A stretch of 64,000 nucleotides of DNA. Origin: Psychrobacter sp. APC 3281. GTDB lineage: Bacteria; Pseudomonadota; Gammaproteobacteria; Pseudomonadales; Moraxellaceae. Positions 9,564 to 18,372 of this stretch are shown here, in pieces. The notes beneath the pieces were generated by a model that saw only the letters and a program-made list of their open reading frames with translations, did not search any database and had not been told where the DNA came from. The position numbers were made by a program, and so were the translations under genes. Positions within the stretch are counted from its first letter, which is position 1. The number at the start of each line of letters is the position of its first letter. Location: positions 1 through 64,000 of the forward strand of contig NZ_JASDCS010000009.1 in the NCBI RefSeq assembly GCF_030407815.1. The letters are read 5' to 3'.

Positions 9564-10295
9564 ATGAAAAAAATCACTACTTTAGGCGTTAGTGCACTTG
9601 CTAGCGCTATGTTGTTAGTAACAGGCTGTAGCACCAACAATGGCAATCAAGAAACAGCCGCTCAAAGCGTTTCCATTACTGAACAAAGCTCAGCTAGTGA
9701 AAAAGTAGGTTATAGCTTAGGTTTCATGATGGCAGAAGGTAATAAAGACGCTGTCAAAGATTTAGACCTAAATACTTTTGAAAAAGGCTTCCGTGATGGC
9801 TACGAAGGCAATGAATCAGCATTGACCCAAGAGCAAATGCAACAAGTATTGATGGACTATCAAAAAGAGCAAGAAGAGCAGTTTGTTAAAGACATGGAAA
9901 CCAAAGCGACAGAAAATAAAGCCGCTGGTACTGCATTCTTAGCAGAGAACGCTAAAAAAGAAGGTGTGAAGCAAACAGAGTCTGGTTTACAGTATAAAGT
10001 TATCAAAGCAGGTACTGGTAAATCACCAAAAGCAACTGACGTGGTTGAAGTAAATTACGAAGGTAAATTGCTTGATGGTACGGTATTTGACAGCTCTTAT
10101 GAGCGCGGTGAGCCAATCGAGTTCCCATTAAACCAAGTAATCGCTGGCTGGACTGAAGGTCTACAGTTGATGAAAGAAGGCGGAAAATACGAGTTCTATA
10201 TCCCATCAGACATCGCTTATGGCGAAGCGGGTAACGCTGGTATCGAGCCTAACAGCACGCTTATCTTTACTGTTGAGCTATTAAAAGTAAAATAA
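9564..10295 (+). CDS. FKBP-type peptidyl-prolyl isomerase lipoprotein (FkpA/Mip-like)
   Basis: A 243-residue protein with a lipoprotein signal (lipobox LVTGC, cysteine about residue 22). A helical FkpA/Mip-type dimerisation domain (about 45-135) is followed by a C-terminal FKBP domain beginning near TESGLQYKVIKAGTG. The FKBP block has VEVNYEGKLLDGTVFDSSYERG and ends with the family motif PNSTLIFTVELLKVK. It probably assists folding of envelope proteins in the periplasm, anchored to a membrane. A terminator follows 38 bp after the stop, so it is monocistronic. Confidence 0.92.
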   Translation: MKKITTLGVSALASAMLLVTGCSTNNGNQETAAQSVSITEQSSASEKVGYSLGFMMAEGNKDAVKDLDLNTFEKGFRDGYEGNESALTQEQMQQVLMDYQKEQEEQFVKDMETKATENKAAGTAFLAENAKKEGVKQTESGLQYKVIKAGTGKSPKATDVVEVNYEGKLLDGTVFDSSYERGEPIEFPLNQVIAGWTEGLQLMKEGGKYEFYIPSDIAYGEAGNAGIEPNSTLIFTVELLKVK

Positions 10296-10332
10296 GTATC
10301 TAAAGCAAATATTGTTTAGGTGCTTAGCCTAC

Positions 10333-10366
10333 AAAAAAGCCTTCATATAATTATGAAGGCTTTTTT
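10333..10366. terminator. Bidirectional intrinsic terminator
   Basis: AAAAAAGCCTTCAT pairs with ATGAAGGCTTTTTT around a 6-nt loop, between the convergent FKBP and argA genes. Confidence 0.88.
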
Positions 10367-10430
10367 ACGACTAATATTTTATCTCAGACTGATATCGAGC
10401 TTATAAAGCCGATATCAAGTTGGTGATAAA

Positions 10431-11753
10431 CTATAGATTCTTTTGGAAGACTTTAGAGTTACGGCCGTTATGGTATTTCTCTAAACGTGCTTCAGGCAAA
10501 GCGCTGGCTTTAACCTCAGCAAAGCCTTGCTCAACGAACCAATGCGCGGTACGAGTGGTCAAAACAAACAGCTTATACAAACCATGACTGCGCGCTTGCT
10601 GTTCTAGAAATGCTAGTAAATCTGCACCGCGGCTACCACTACGATACTCAGGACGTACGGCAACACAGGCGACTTCTGCTGACTCTGAATCTAGCGTATG
10701 CAATGCTGCACAGCCCAAAATCATACCATCACGCTCAATCACACTATAATTATCAATCTCTTGCTCCAAGCGCTCGCGCGAACGACTGACCAAGATACCT
10801 TGCTCTTCTAGAGGTGATAGCAGCTCAATAAGTCCGACTACGTCATCGATATTGGCACGGCGAATTTCTTCATAAGGGTCATGGCTAATCAGCGTACCAG
10901 AACCATCACGTGTGAATAGCTCTTCTAGTAATGCGCCGTTTTTGGCATACGAGATAATATGCGTGCGATGGACACCTTGACGACAGGCCAAACTTGCACA
11001 GTTCAAGAAATAATTAATTTCACAATTTAAATCACGATCACGTAAGAAGCGATCAACTTCATTAGGAATCATTTCACGTAATAAACGATCATCGTCGTTG
11101 ATACCTGCTTCTTCGCCTAAGAATATAAGCTTGTCAGCACCCAGTGCTACAGCAGCGCTTAGGGCAACATCTTCCGCTAATAAGTTAAATACTTCGCCAG
11201 TCGCAGAGTAGCCCATCGAGCCTAGTACAACGATATGGTCGTGAAGTAGGTTGTTTTTGATGGCTTCTACATCAATAGAACGCACTTCACCCGTCATTTG
11301 GTAATCAATACCTTCACGGATACCGTATGGGCGCGCTGTCACAAAATTACCCGATATCGCATCGATACGTGAACCATACATCGGAGAGTTGGCCAGCCCC
11401 ATTGATAGCTGAGCTTCAATCTGTAAACGAATTGCACCAACGGCTTGTAAGATAGATGGCATCGCTGCACGTGGCGTAATACGTATGTCTTGATGTAGCG
11501 GCGATTCAATATTAGCGTCTTTTAAGTTCTTTTCGATTTGCGGTCGTGCCCCGTGTACCAGTACTAGCTTGATACCCAAGCTATGCAACAAGGCAAAATC
11601 ATGAATAAGTGTGCTGAAGTTCGCATGATTGACCGCTTCACCACCAAACATGATCACGAAAGTTTTGCCGCGATGGGTATTAATGTAGGGTGCAGAGTTA
11701 CGGAACCAATGGACGTATTCAGGGTTAATCTGGGGCATGGAGCTAGTAGTCAT
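10431..11753 (-). CDS. argA: Amino-acid N-acetyltransferase (N-acetylglutamate synthase)
   Basis: A 440-residue ArgA that acetylates glutamate to start arginine biosynthesis. The N-terminal amino-acid-kinase fold (about 25-290) includes FVIMFGGEAV and LVLVHGARPQIE. The C-terminal GNAT domain (about 295-440) has VACVAVRPEYRSGSRGADLL, the acetyl-CoA binding loop. Both length and order match classical proteobacterial ArgA. The kinase-like domain normally carries the arginine feedback site. No strong Shine-Dalgarno sequence precedes the ATG. Confidence 0.95.
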   Translation of the reverse strand: MTTSSMPQINPEYVHWFRNSAPYINTHRGKTFVIMFGGEAVNHANFSTLIHDFALLHSLGIKLVLVHGARPQIEKNLKDANIESPLHQDIRITPRAAMPSILQAVGAIRLQIEAQLSMGLANSPMYGSRIDAISGNFVTARPYGIREGIDYQMTGEVRSIDVEAIKNNLLHDHIVVLGSMGYSATGEVFNLLAEDVALSAAVALGADKLIFLGEEAGINDDDRLLREMIPNEVDRFLRDRDLNCEINYFLNCASLACRQGVHRTHIISYAKNGALLEELFTRDGSGTLISHDPYEEIRRANIDDVVGLIELLSPLEEQGILVSRSRERLEQEIDNYSVIERDGMILGCAALHTLDSESAEVACVAVRPEYRSGSRGADLLAFLEQQARSHGLYKLFVLTTRTAHWFVEQGFAEVKASALPEARLEKYHNGRNSKVFQKNL

Positions 11754-12142
11754 AATGGGAGCAGTAGTCGTTAGAATAAGAAAAGGGGCGCAGCAAAAAA
11801 ATGCCTAACGCTAAAGATTTACCATAGCAAAAAACGCGGTTATGAGCTATCTTTTATTTCAGCTGTATTCAAGCATTTTTATTGCCAATCGCTGATATAC
11901 ACAACCTCAACACTGGGTTAATGTACGTACAAATGCTTTTTGTTATGCTAAGCGCTATTGCTTTACAGATGCTGAGCGAAGATAATCAGGTTAGATAAGT
12001 GAGTTCATGTGCTTCATAGATTGTATGAACTATTTCACAGCAATATTTTATAGATATCGCAATGCTTTTTATCTGTTGAACAAATTATAAAAATAACTTA
12101 AGTTGCACCATCTGTGTTTTACCGATATATCAACCAGGGATA
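11754..12142. other. Intergenic region, divergent promoters
   Basis: A 389-bp region between divergently read argA and the secreted-protein gene. It presumably holds both promoters. I see no ARG-box-like palindrome I would defend, and no RNA gene. Confidence 0.4.
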
Positions 12143-12739
12143 ATGAAAATCATGAAAAAAAGTAACCAGTTTGCTAGCCCGTTCAGTGCTTGGAGCGGCC
12201 ACCGCTTATTTCACGTTGTTGCCGGTACGCTCATCGGTGCGATGGTCGTTACACAAGCTTCAGCAATGCTGCCAACACCAGAGCAAGCGGTTGATAGCTC
12301 GATGGCTATTCAAGCAACTACCAATAAGAGCAGCAACTCAAGTGCTCAAGCAGTCAACAGTAGAATTACGGCGTCGTTGGTCAGCGTTGATGCCAATGGT
12401 CAAGAAGTGCTTGTCCCTGTAGATACCAACACTCGTTTGCAGTCAGGCAATGTATTGGAGTATCAAGGGTACTTTACCAATACCAATGCAGATCGCGTCC
12501 GTAAAATGACCGTTACGATGAGTATTCCAGAGCAGGTAGAGCTGTTAAAGACAGTTGCTCCTGAATTTCCGTACGGCAGTGTAGATGGCAATAACTTTGC
12601 TCGTATGCCACTACGTACCAAAGTAGATAATCAATTACAAGACGTCGCGCTTAAATACTATAAAGCGGTACGTTGGGACTTAGAAGGTGTAGGTCTAAAT
12701 GATACCGTCGCTGTAAAATATCGCGCGCGTGTCAAATAG
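12143..12739 (+). CDS. Secreted hypothetical protein with a DUF11-like beta domain
   Basis: A 198-residue protein with a long signal peptide (hydrophobic FHVVAGTLIGAMVVTQASA, probable cleavage after ASA near residue 41). A serine- and asparagine-rich linker follows, then one beta-rich domain (about 70-195). This domain has LQSGNVLEYQGYFTNTN and VKYRARVK, resembling the conserved-repeat domain seen in DUF11 proteins. It is probably periplasmic or surface exposed; its function is unknown. The start is 12143 or the ATG at 12152; AGGGA precedes both. Confidence 0.78.
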   Translation: MKIMKKSNQFASPFSAWSGHRLFHVVAGTLIGAMVVTQASAMLPTPEQAVDSSMAIQATTNKSSNSSAQAVNSRITASLVSVDANGQEVLVPVDTNTRLQSGNVLEYQGYFTNTNADRVRKMTVTMSIPEQVELLKTVAPEFPYGSVDGNNFARMPLRTKVDNQLQDVALKYYKAVRWDLEGVGLNDTVAVKYRARVK

Positions 12740-12801
12740 TCCTGAATTTTCGGATTAGAATTTAGCTAGCATCGATACAATTAGCACTGAAAACTATCAA
12801 T

Positions 12802-12839
12802 AAAAAAGCACCACAGTTTATATCTGCGGTGCTTTTTTA
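12802..12839. terminator. Bidirectional intrinsic terminator
   Basis: AAAAAAGCACCACAG pairs with CTGCGGTGCTTTTTT (one mismatch) between the convergent secreted-protein and patatin genes. Confidence 0.85.
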
Positions 12840-12892
12840 TGGTGTGACAGGACGTTTGATAATTTTACTGATAAGTAAGTAGAAATACTCAG

Positions 12893-13897
12893 CTACAGCG
12901 TGGCATATTTGCTACTAGATTTCTCTTGAATAAGTTGTTTGATAGCATTGATTTGTGGCGTTGTAGATTGGGCGCCTGCTTGTATTAGACTGCGTCGCTG
13001 CCTAGTATCTATTGAACTGTTACGACCGACATTGGGAGTAATAACAATATCCGCTCGATTCCGCTCGCTCTGACTTGATAAGGAGCGATTAGTAGTCAGG
13101 TTGGTAGCTATAATATTGGTTTCTAGAAAGCCCCAAAAGTCACTCAATGAGTTCATAGTCGCTATTTGATTGCTCGTATTATCACTGCCTTGAGCTCCCG
13201 TCACATCTACAGCAATGACAATATCAGCACCCAAGTCATAGGCGCTATCTACGGGTACTAAACTGACCACACCGCCATCGATATATTTTTTACCGACCTT
13301 TTCAGGAATACGCGGGGCAATAAAAATATTAGGCACGCTACAGGATGCTTGTACGGCAAGCCCAGCATCGCCAGTGGTAAAGACTGTTTTCTTTAGAGTG
13401 TGTTTTTCTGCTGCGATTGCCGCAAAAGAAATAGGGAAATCCTCTATAGCACGTGCATTCACTTTGCTATTAATAAAGTTTTTTAACTTAATACCTTCGA
13501 TAAATCCTTGATTGGACAAGGTAAAGTCTGTGAGCTGACTATCTGTAGTGGTCAGTGCCAATTGCTCAAGCTGTGCAGGCGTGTAACCACTGGCGTATAA
13601 GCTACCAATCAAGCTACCCACACTCGTACCGACCACCAATGTTGGTTTGATACCGTTTTCCTCTAGCGCCTTAATGACGCCCACATGGGCAAACCCTTTC
13701 GCACCGCCGCCGCCCAATACCAGTGCGACAGTAGGGGCTTTAATAACTGGCTCTGGTGTGGCAGGAATAGTCGATGGCAACGTGCTACACGCACTAATAT
13801 ACAAACTGAGAATTGGTATTAAGCCCAACCTCAGTAGTTTTAGATTATGAAGAATTAGGTTGTGACGAAACTGACGAGGCAAAATAGAAACAAGCAT
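12893..13897 (-). CDS. Patatin-like phospholipase lipoprotein (RssA-like)
   Basis: A patatin-family serine hydrolase of about 334 residues. It has the oxyanion motif GGGGAKGFAHVG, the nucleophile elbow GTSVG and the catalytic-aspartate motif DGG. A lipoprotein-like N-terminus (SLYISACS) suggests membrane anchoring. The start is set at ATG 13897, which has TAAGGTG 8 bases upstream; the frame extends to 13942 without a comparable RBS. Family members hydrolyse acyl esters of phospholipids. The true substrate is unknown. Confidence 0.87.
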   Translation of the reverse strand: MLVSILPRQFRHNLILHNLKLLRLGLIPILSLYISACSTLPSTIPATPEPVIKAPTVALVLGGGGAKGFAHVGVIKALEENGIKPTLVVGTSVGSLIGSLYASGYTPAQLEQLALTTTDSQLTDFTLSNQGFIEGIKLKNFINSKVNARAIEDFPISFAAIAAEKHTLKKTVFTTGDAGLAVQASCSVPNIFIAPRIPEKVGKKYIDGGVVSLVPVDSAYDLGADIVIAVDVTGAQGSDNTSNQIATMNSLSDFWGFLETNIIATNLTTNRSLSSQSERNRADIVITPNVGRNSSIDTRQRRSLIQAGAQSTTPQINAIKQLIQEKSSSKYATL

Positions 13898-14177
13898 AGA
13901 AAAACACCTTATGAAATTGCCACAATTCAAAAAATCAGACATCAGTTATTGATATGATGAGAAGAAGCGGTTTATCTATAGTAGATGGACTGTATAGATG
14001 CTATTTTACTAAATAGCCTAGCATAAGCAATTGTATTGTCAGCTATAATGAAATGAGTCGAATTTTTTATACGTACTATCGTTATGGCTATTCTGTGGTA
14101 CAAGTCATCATGTGCAACCTATTAAAAATACTCGATTTAGCATACAAAAATTAAAAATAATATTGTTAGGATCTTTA

Positions 14178-16541
14178 ATGCCAATATCGGAGAGTCATGC
14201 CTTAGCCAACTCATTAGATCACTTTAGATCTGACATGCCACTGTCAGCACTAGATATGCCAGTGTCTGCGCTAGCAGGTGTGGGGGTAAAAGTGGCAGAG
14301 CAGTTGGCGCAATTGAATATTAAGCGGATATTCGATTTGCTGTTACATTTGCCCCGTGATTATGAGGATCGCAGTCGGCTGGTATCAATCGCAGATGTAG
14401 AGCATGGACAATCAGCGCTAATTACTGGTCACATCGTCCATGTCGATACCAAGCGCAGTGGGATGACTGTGACGGTGGATGATGATACGGGTACGATATC
14501 GTTGCGGTTTTTTAAGGTCTATCGTGGTCTGGTACAAACCATGAATTTGGGGACACGCTTACAGCTATTTGGTGAGGTCAAAGTCAGCCGTTACGGTAAG
14601 CAGATACATCATCCTGAATATCAAGTTATCACTGATAATACAGTCATGACTGATACGGGATTGCAGCCTATTTATCCTACAGTTAAAGGCTTACATCAAA
14701 ACAAGCTGCGTACTTTAATTAAGCTGGCATTGCAAACGGTTCGGAGCCAAGGTCTGCCGATGACATTGTTTACGGCTGAAGATTTTGCAGTTGTATCCGA
14801 TTTGCCATTAGTGCCTTTTGAGCCATCTAAATCAGCGATGTCAGAGGCCGAATATACCGAAGATATTTTTTCGACGTTAGCACGCAGTGTGCCTGACAAT
14901 ATGACTAGCAATGCGATTGGCAATAGCGTATATAAACCCAATCCTTCTAACTATCAGGCAGATAATGACATACATAACGTCGCTGCCAGTATTGCTCAGC
15001 ACAATGTCTATAATTTAACGATATTTGAAGCATTGGTGCTGCTGCATACGCCGCCTACTTATACCAGCGCGTCTCAGCAATACAAACTATTCACTCAACT
15101 CAGTGCCCGTACGCATGCTGCTTGTCAGCGCTTGATTATTGAAGAGTTGACTGCGCATCAGCTCAGTTTGCTATATCGTCGCCAACAGCTACATCAGCAC
15201 AAGGCGCCCAAATGCACTACCAACAGTCCTCTTGCTGACAAGCTGTTTTCTGCATTGCCTTTTGATTTAACGGGTGCGCAAAAAAGAGTGATGAAAGACA
15301 TCACTGCAGATATGGCGACCTCAATTCCGATGCTACGACTGGTACAGGGAGATGTGGGTGCTGGCAAGACATTGGTTGCAGCAGGAGCAGCGGGTTATGC
15401 GCTCGATAGTGGCTGGCAGGTCGCGGTCATGGCACCAACTGAGATTTTGGCAGAGCAGCATCTACTGAATTTTAAGCAATGGTTTGAGCCATTAGGTATT
15501 GGTGTCGGTTGGCTCGCCGGTAAGCAAACGGCCAAACAGCGCCGCGAAGCATTGGAAACAGTCGCAGAAAATACCGTGCAAGTGGTGGTCGGTACTCATG
15601 CACTGTTTCAGGAGCAAGTTCAGTTCGCTAAATTAGGCTTGGTTATCATTGATGAGCAGCATCGATTCGGTGTTGAGCAACGCATGGCATTGACCAATAA
15701 AGGCGTTGCTAACAGTACTCCGCATCAGCTAATCATGACTGCAACACCGATTCCAAGAACCCTAGCGATGAGCATCTATGGCGATATGGATACCTCAATT
15801 ATTGATGAATTGCCACCGGGGCGTACCCCAATTACGACGGTAACTATCGATCGCAATCGACGCGATGAAGTCATAGAACGTATTGCGATTAATTGTGAAG
15901 CGGGCAGGCAAGCGTACTGGGTATGCTCACTGGTAGAGGCGTCTAGCGTATTAGATGCGCAGGCAGCCGAAGCCACTTATGAGGACTTAAATGAACGTCT
16001 AGATATTCGTATTGGACTGGTACATGGCAAGATGAAGTCTGCTGATAAGCAAGCCATCATGCAGGAGTTCAAAGCAGGTAATCTGGATTTGTTGATTGCG
16101 ACGACTGTCATCGAGGTAGGGGTCGATGTACCCAATGCATCACTCATGGTTATCGAAAATGCAGAGCGTTTGGGACTCTCACAATTGCATCAGCTGCGCG
16201 GGCGAGTCGGACGTGGCTCGACCAAAAGCTTCTGTGTACTGTTGTATCAAAAGCCGCTATCGGAGACAGGTACTGAGCGACTAAATGTCCTACGTGATAG
16301 TACCGATGGCTTCGTCATTGCTCAAAAAGACTTAGAGCTACGTGGGCCAGGAGAGCTGTTAGGCAAACGTCAAACAGGTAACGTTGGATACTATTTGGCT
16401 GATCTAATCCGTGATGAGCAATTATTTGCCATTGCTCAGCGGTTAGCGAAGCATTTGATAGCAGACCCTGCGCGAAAAGCAGATGTCAGTCAATTGATTC
16501 ATCGCTGGATGCCTGAGGCAAGTCGCTATACCAATGCCTAG
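14178..16541 (+). CDS. recG: ATP-dependent DNA helicase RecG
   Basis: A RecG of about 787 residues that remodels stalled replication forks and Holliday junctions. The N-terminal wedge domain contains LAGVGVKVAEQLAQL and DLLLHLPRDYEDRS. The helicase core has Walker A GDVGAGKT, the DEQH box IIDEQHRFGVEQR, TATPIPRTLAMS, and the C-terminal QLRGRVGRG and LELRGPGELLGKRQ. The start is ATG 14178 after TTAGGA; the frame runs back to 14112. It is about 95 residues longer than E. coli RecG, much of it from a variable insert between wedge and helicase (about residues 220-300). Confidence 0.95.
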   Translation: MPISESHALANSLDHFRSDMPLSALDMPVSALAGVGVKVAEQLAQLNIKRIFDLLLHLPRDYEDRSRLVSIADVEHGQSALITGHIVHVDTKRSGMTVTVDDDTGTISLRFFKVYRGLVQTMNLGTRLQLFGEVKVSRYGKQIHHPEYQVITDNTVMTDTGLQPIYPTVKGLHQNKLRTLIKLALQTVRSQGLPMTLFTAEDFAVVSDLPLVPFEPSKSAMSEAEYTEDIFSTLARSVPDNMTSNAIGNSVYKPNPSNYQADNDIHNVAASIAQHNVYNLTIFEALVLLHTPPTYTSASQQYKLFTQLSARTHAACQRLIIEELTAHQLSLLYRRQQLHQHKAPKCTTNSPLADKLFSALPFDLTGAQKRVMKDITADMATSIPMLRLVQGDVGAGKTLVAAGAAGYALDSGWQVAVMAPTEILAEQHLLNFKQWFEPLGIGVGWLAGKQTAKQRREALETVAENTVQVVVGTHALFQEQVQFAKLGLVIIDEQHRFGVEQRMALTNKGVANSTPHQLIMTATPIPRTLAMSIYGDMDTSIIDELPPGRTPITTVTIDRNRRDEVIERIAINCEAGRQAYWVCSLVEASSVLDAQAAEATYEDLNERLDIRIGLVHGKMKSADKQAIMQEFKAGNLDLLIATTVIEVGVDVPNASLMVIENAERLGLSQLHQLRGRVGRGSTKSFCVLLYQKPLSETGTERLNVLRDSTDGFVIAQKDLELRGPGELLGKRQTGNVGYYLADLIRDEQLFAIAQRLAKHLIADPARKADVSQLIHRWMPEASRYTNA

Positions 16542-17079
16542 TGTTTAATACCCAGTGTCTAGTAATCAGTGCTTAGTGCTTAGTGCTTAGTATCGGTATC
16601 GGCAAGTAGGTTCAGTATGTCATTGAACCTAGCTCTGGATATAATCAAACAGCATGGCCACAACGTTAACATTCTTTATAGACAACACTCTACCCATAGT
16701 CAGTTGTTGAATGCATCAGATATTCAGCGACTGACTACACGCGTTCTTATTGCTTTAAATTGGTAGATATATCTTTAATACTGCATATATATTCGGTCTA
16801 AGTTTCAATTAAGTTTATGAACGCTAGACCCTATATATAAAAATAAGGTGATGACTAAATATATGCTATTCTCGATAATTTGATGAACTATTATAATAAT
16901 AAACAGTGCTTTAGAGAACATCGGAATACTCTCTGTAAGTAACGCTCATAGCCCTATATCAGGCTATCCAAACATTGCTTCGATTGCGTGCCACTTTTTA
17001 TTATTGCTGTGAATGATTGATATTTTTAGTCATTCTATATCGAGTATTTCAATATTGACTGTACCTACAGAGAGTTATC
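16542..17079. other. Intergenic region with a tandem heptamer
   Basis: This 538-bp region follows recG and precedes the RND operon. The first 60 bases hold variants of AGTGCTTAG, including three exact tandem AGTGCTT units at 16568-16588. The remainder is AT-rich and should contain the RND promoter. I see no RNA gene or credible ORF. Confidence 0.5.
16568..16588. repeat. Three tandem 7-bp repeats
   Basis: AGTGCTT occurs three times head to tail, with decayed copies just upstream (AGTGTTTA, AGTGTCTA, AGTAATC). It lies 27 bases after the recG stop codon. It looks like slippage-generated low-complexity DNA. Confidence 0.8.
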
Positions 17080-18372
17080 ATGAGCGATTTTGAAGAAACC
17101 CATTCTAAGCCGTCAGCTGAATCTGAGTTGCCGCCATATCGTCAAACTGACACTTTATCTAAAAGGCCATCTGTAAAACCACCAATATGGTTATGGCCCG
17201 TATTGGCAGCCGTGCTAGTGATTGGGGTGCTGCTTGGCAAATATTGGGGCAATAATGGTAGTGCCGCTGTAGATGAGTCAGCAACTGCTAATTCTGTCGC
17301 AAACGATCAGTCAACCAGTAGCGATGCCAGTATTGAGCAATCAGTACTCTCAGTAGAAACAGTCAGGCCAAGCCAAGATGATATCGGCAGCACCCTCAGT
17401 GCCGATGGAACCATCGATGCTAAAGATACTGCGAATGTCAGTGCAAAAGTCAATGGTGTGGCTATCGAGCGTATCTTGGTCCAAGAAGGCGACCGCGTTA
17501 GAGCAGGTCAAGTTTTAGCAGTGTTCGATACTGATGCTATGGAGCAGCAAGTGCTACAGGCGCAAGCAGATGTCGCAGAAGCGGAAGCCACCCTTGCCAA
17601 TGCCAGCGCTGATGCTGCACGTGTGCTGCCATTGATCGATATCGATGCCATCAGCAAACAAGAGGCCGATCGCTACCGTACCTCGGAAGTCCGTGCCAGA
17701 GCTTCTTTGCAAGCATCCAAAGCTCGTTTGAGCAATCAGCGTTTGACGTTAGAGAACGCGAAAGTCGTCGCTCCTGTCAGCGGTATTATCAGTGAAAGAA
17801 TGGTAGAAGTCGGTCAAGTGGCAGGCGGGGATCCACTATTTACGATTATCAAAGGCGGGGTTTTGGAATGGCGAGCAGATATAGATCCTAAGCTTGTCGG
17901 TGATATAAACGTCGGTACGCCTGTACAAGTTAGTCTGCCGGGTGGTGATACAGTGATGGGGCAAGTAAATCGCATCGCACCCACCGCAGACAACAACCGT
18001 CAAATTACGATTTATGCCAGCCTAGCTGCCAACTCAAAGATACGTGCAGGCATGTATCAAACAGGCGAGTTTCTATTGGGAAGTACCAGTACGCAAACGA
18101 TTCCTAATAGCGCCGTGGTCAGTAATGATGGTTATGATTATGTGATGCTCGTTACCGAATCGACTACTCGAGACGATCGATCGATGGGACGTATCAAGCA
18201 GCAGCGAGTAACATTGGGTGAGCGATTGGGCGAGAGCGTAGCAGTGCTAGAGCCTTTACCAAGTGACAGCCGTATCGTAAAGCAGGGCGGTAGCTTCTTA
18301 AATGATGGTGACCTAGTACGTGTTGTTAATGGTGTGAACCAAACCAGTAAGCCAGCGCAGGCACAGCCATGA
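17080..18372 (+). CDS. RND efflux periplasmic adaptor (MFP) subunit
   Basis: A 430-residue membrane-fusion protein. A cytoplasmic N-terminus is followed by one transmembrane helix (about 37-60, WLWPVLAAVLVIGVLLG). A biotinyl-lipoyl domain (VNGVAIERILVQEGDRVRAG), an alpha-helical hairpin (about 145-225) and beta-barrel parts follow. It links an inner-membrane RND pump to an outer-membrane channel. Its stop overlaps the permease start (ATGA), so the two are translationally coupled. No outer-membrane factor gene is adjacent, so a TolC-like channel elsewhere is presumably used. Confidence 0.92.
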   Translation: MSDFEETHSKPSAESELPPYRQTDTLSKRPSVKPPIWLWPVLAAVLVIGVLLGKYWGNNGSAAVDESATANSVANDQSTSSDASIEQSVLSVETVRPSQDDIGSTLSADGTIDAKDTANVSAKVNGVAIERILVQEGDRVRAGQVLAVFDTDAMEQQVLQAQADVAEAEATLANASADAARVLPLIDIDAISKQEADRYRTSEVRARASLQASKARLSNQRLTLENAKVVAPVSGIISERMVEVGQVAGGDPLFTIIKGGVLEWRADIDPKLVGDINVGTPVQVSLPGGDTVMGQVNRIAPTADNNRQITIYASLAANSKIRAGMYQTGEFLLGSTSTQTIPNSAVVSNDGYDYVMLVTESTTRDDRSMGRIKQQRVTLGERLGESVAVLEPLPSDSRIVKQGGSFLNDGDLVRVVNGVNQTSKPAQAQP

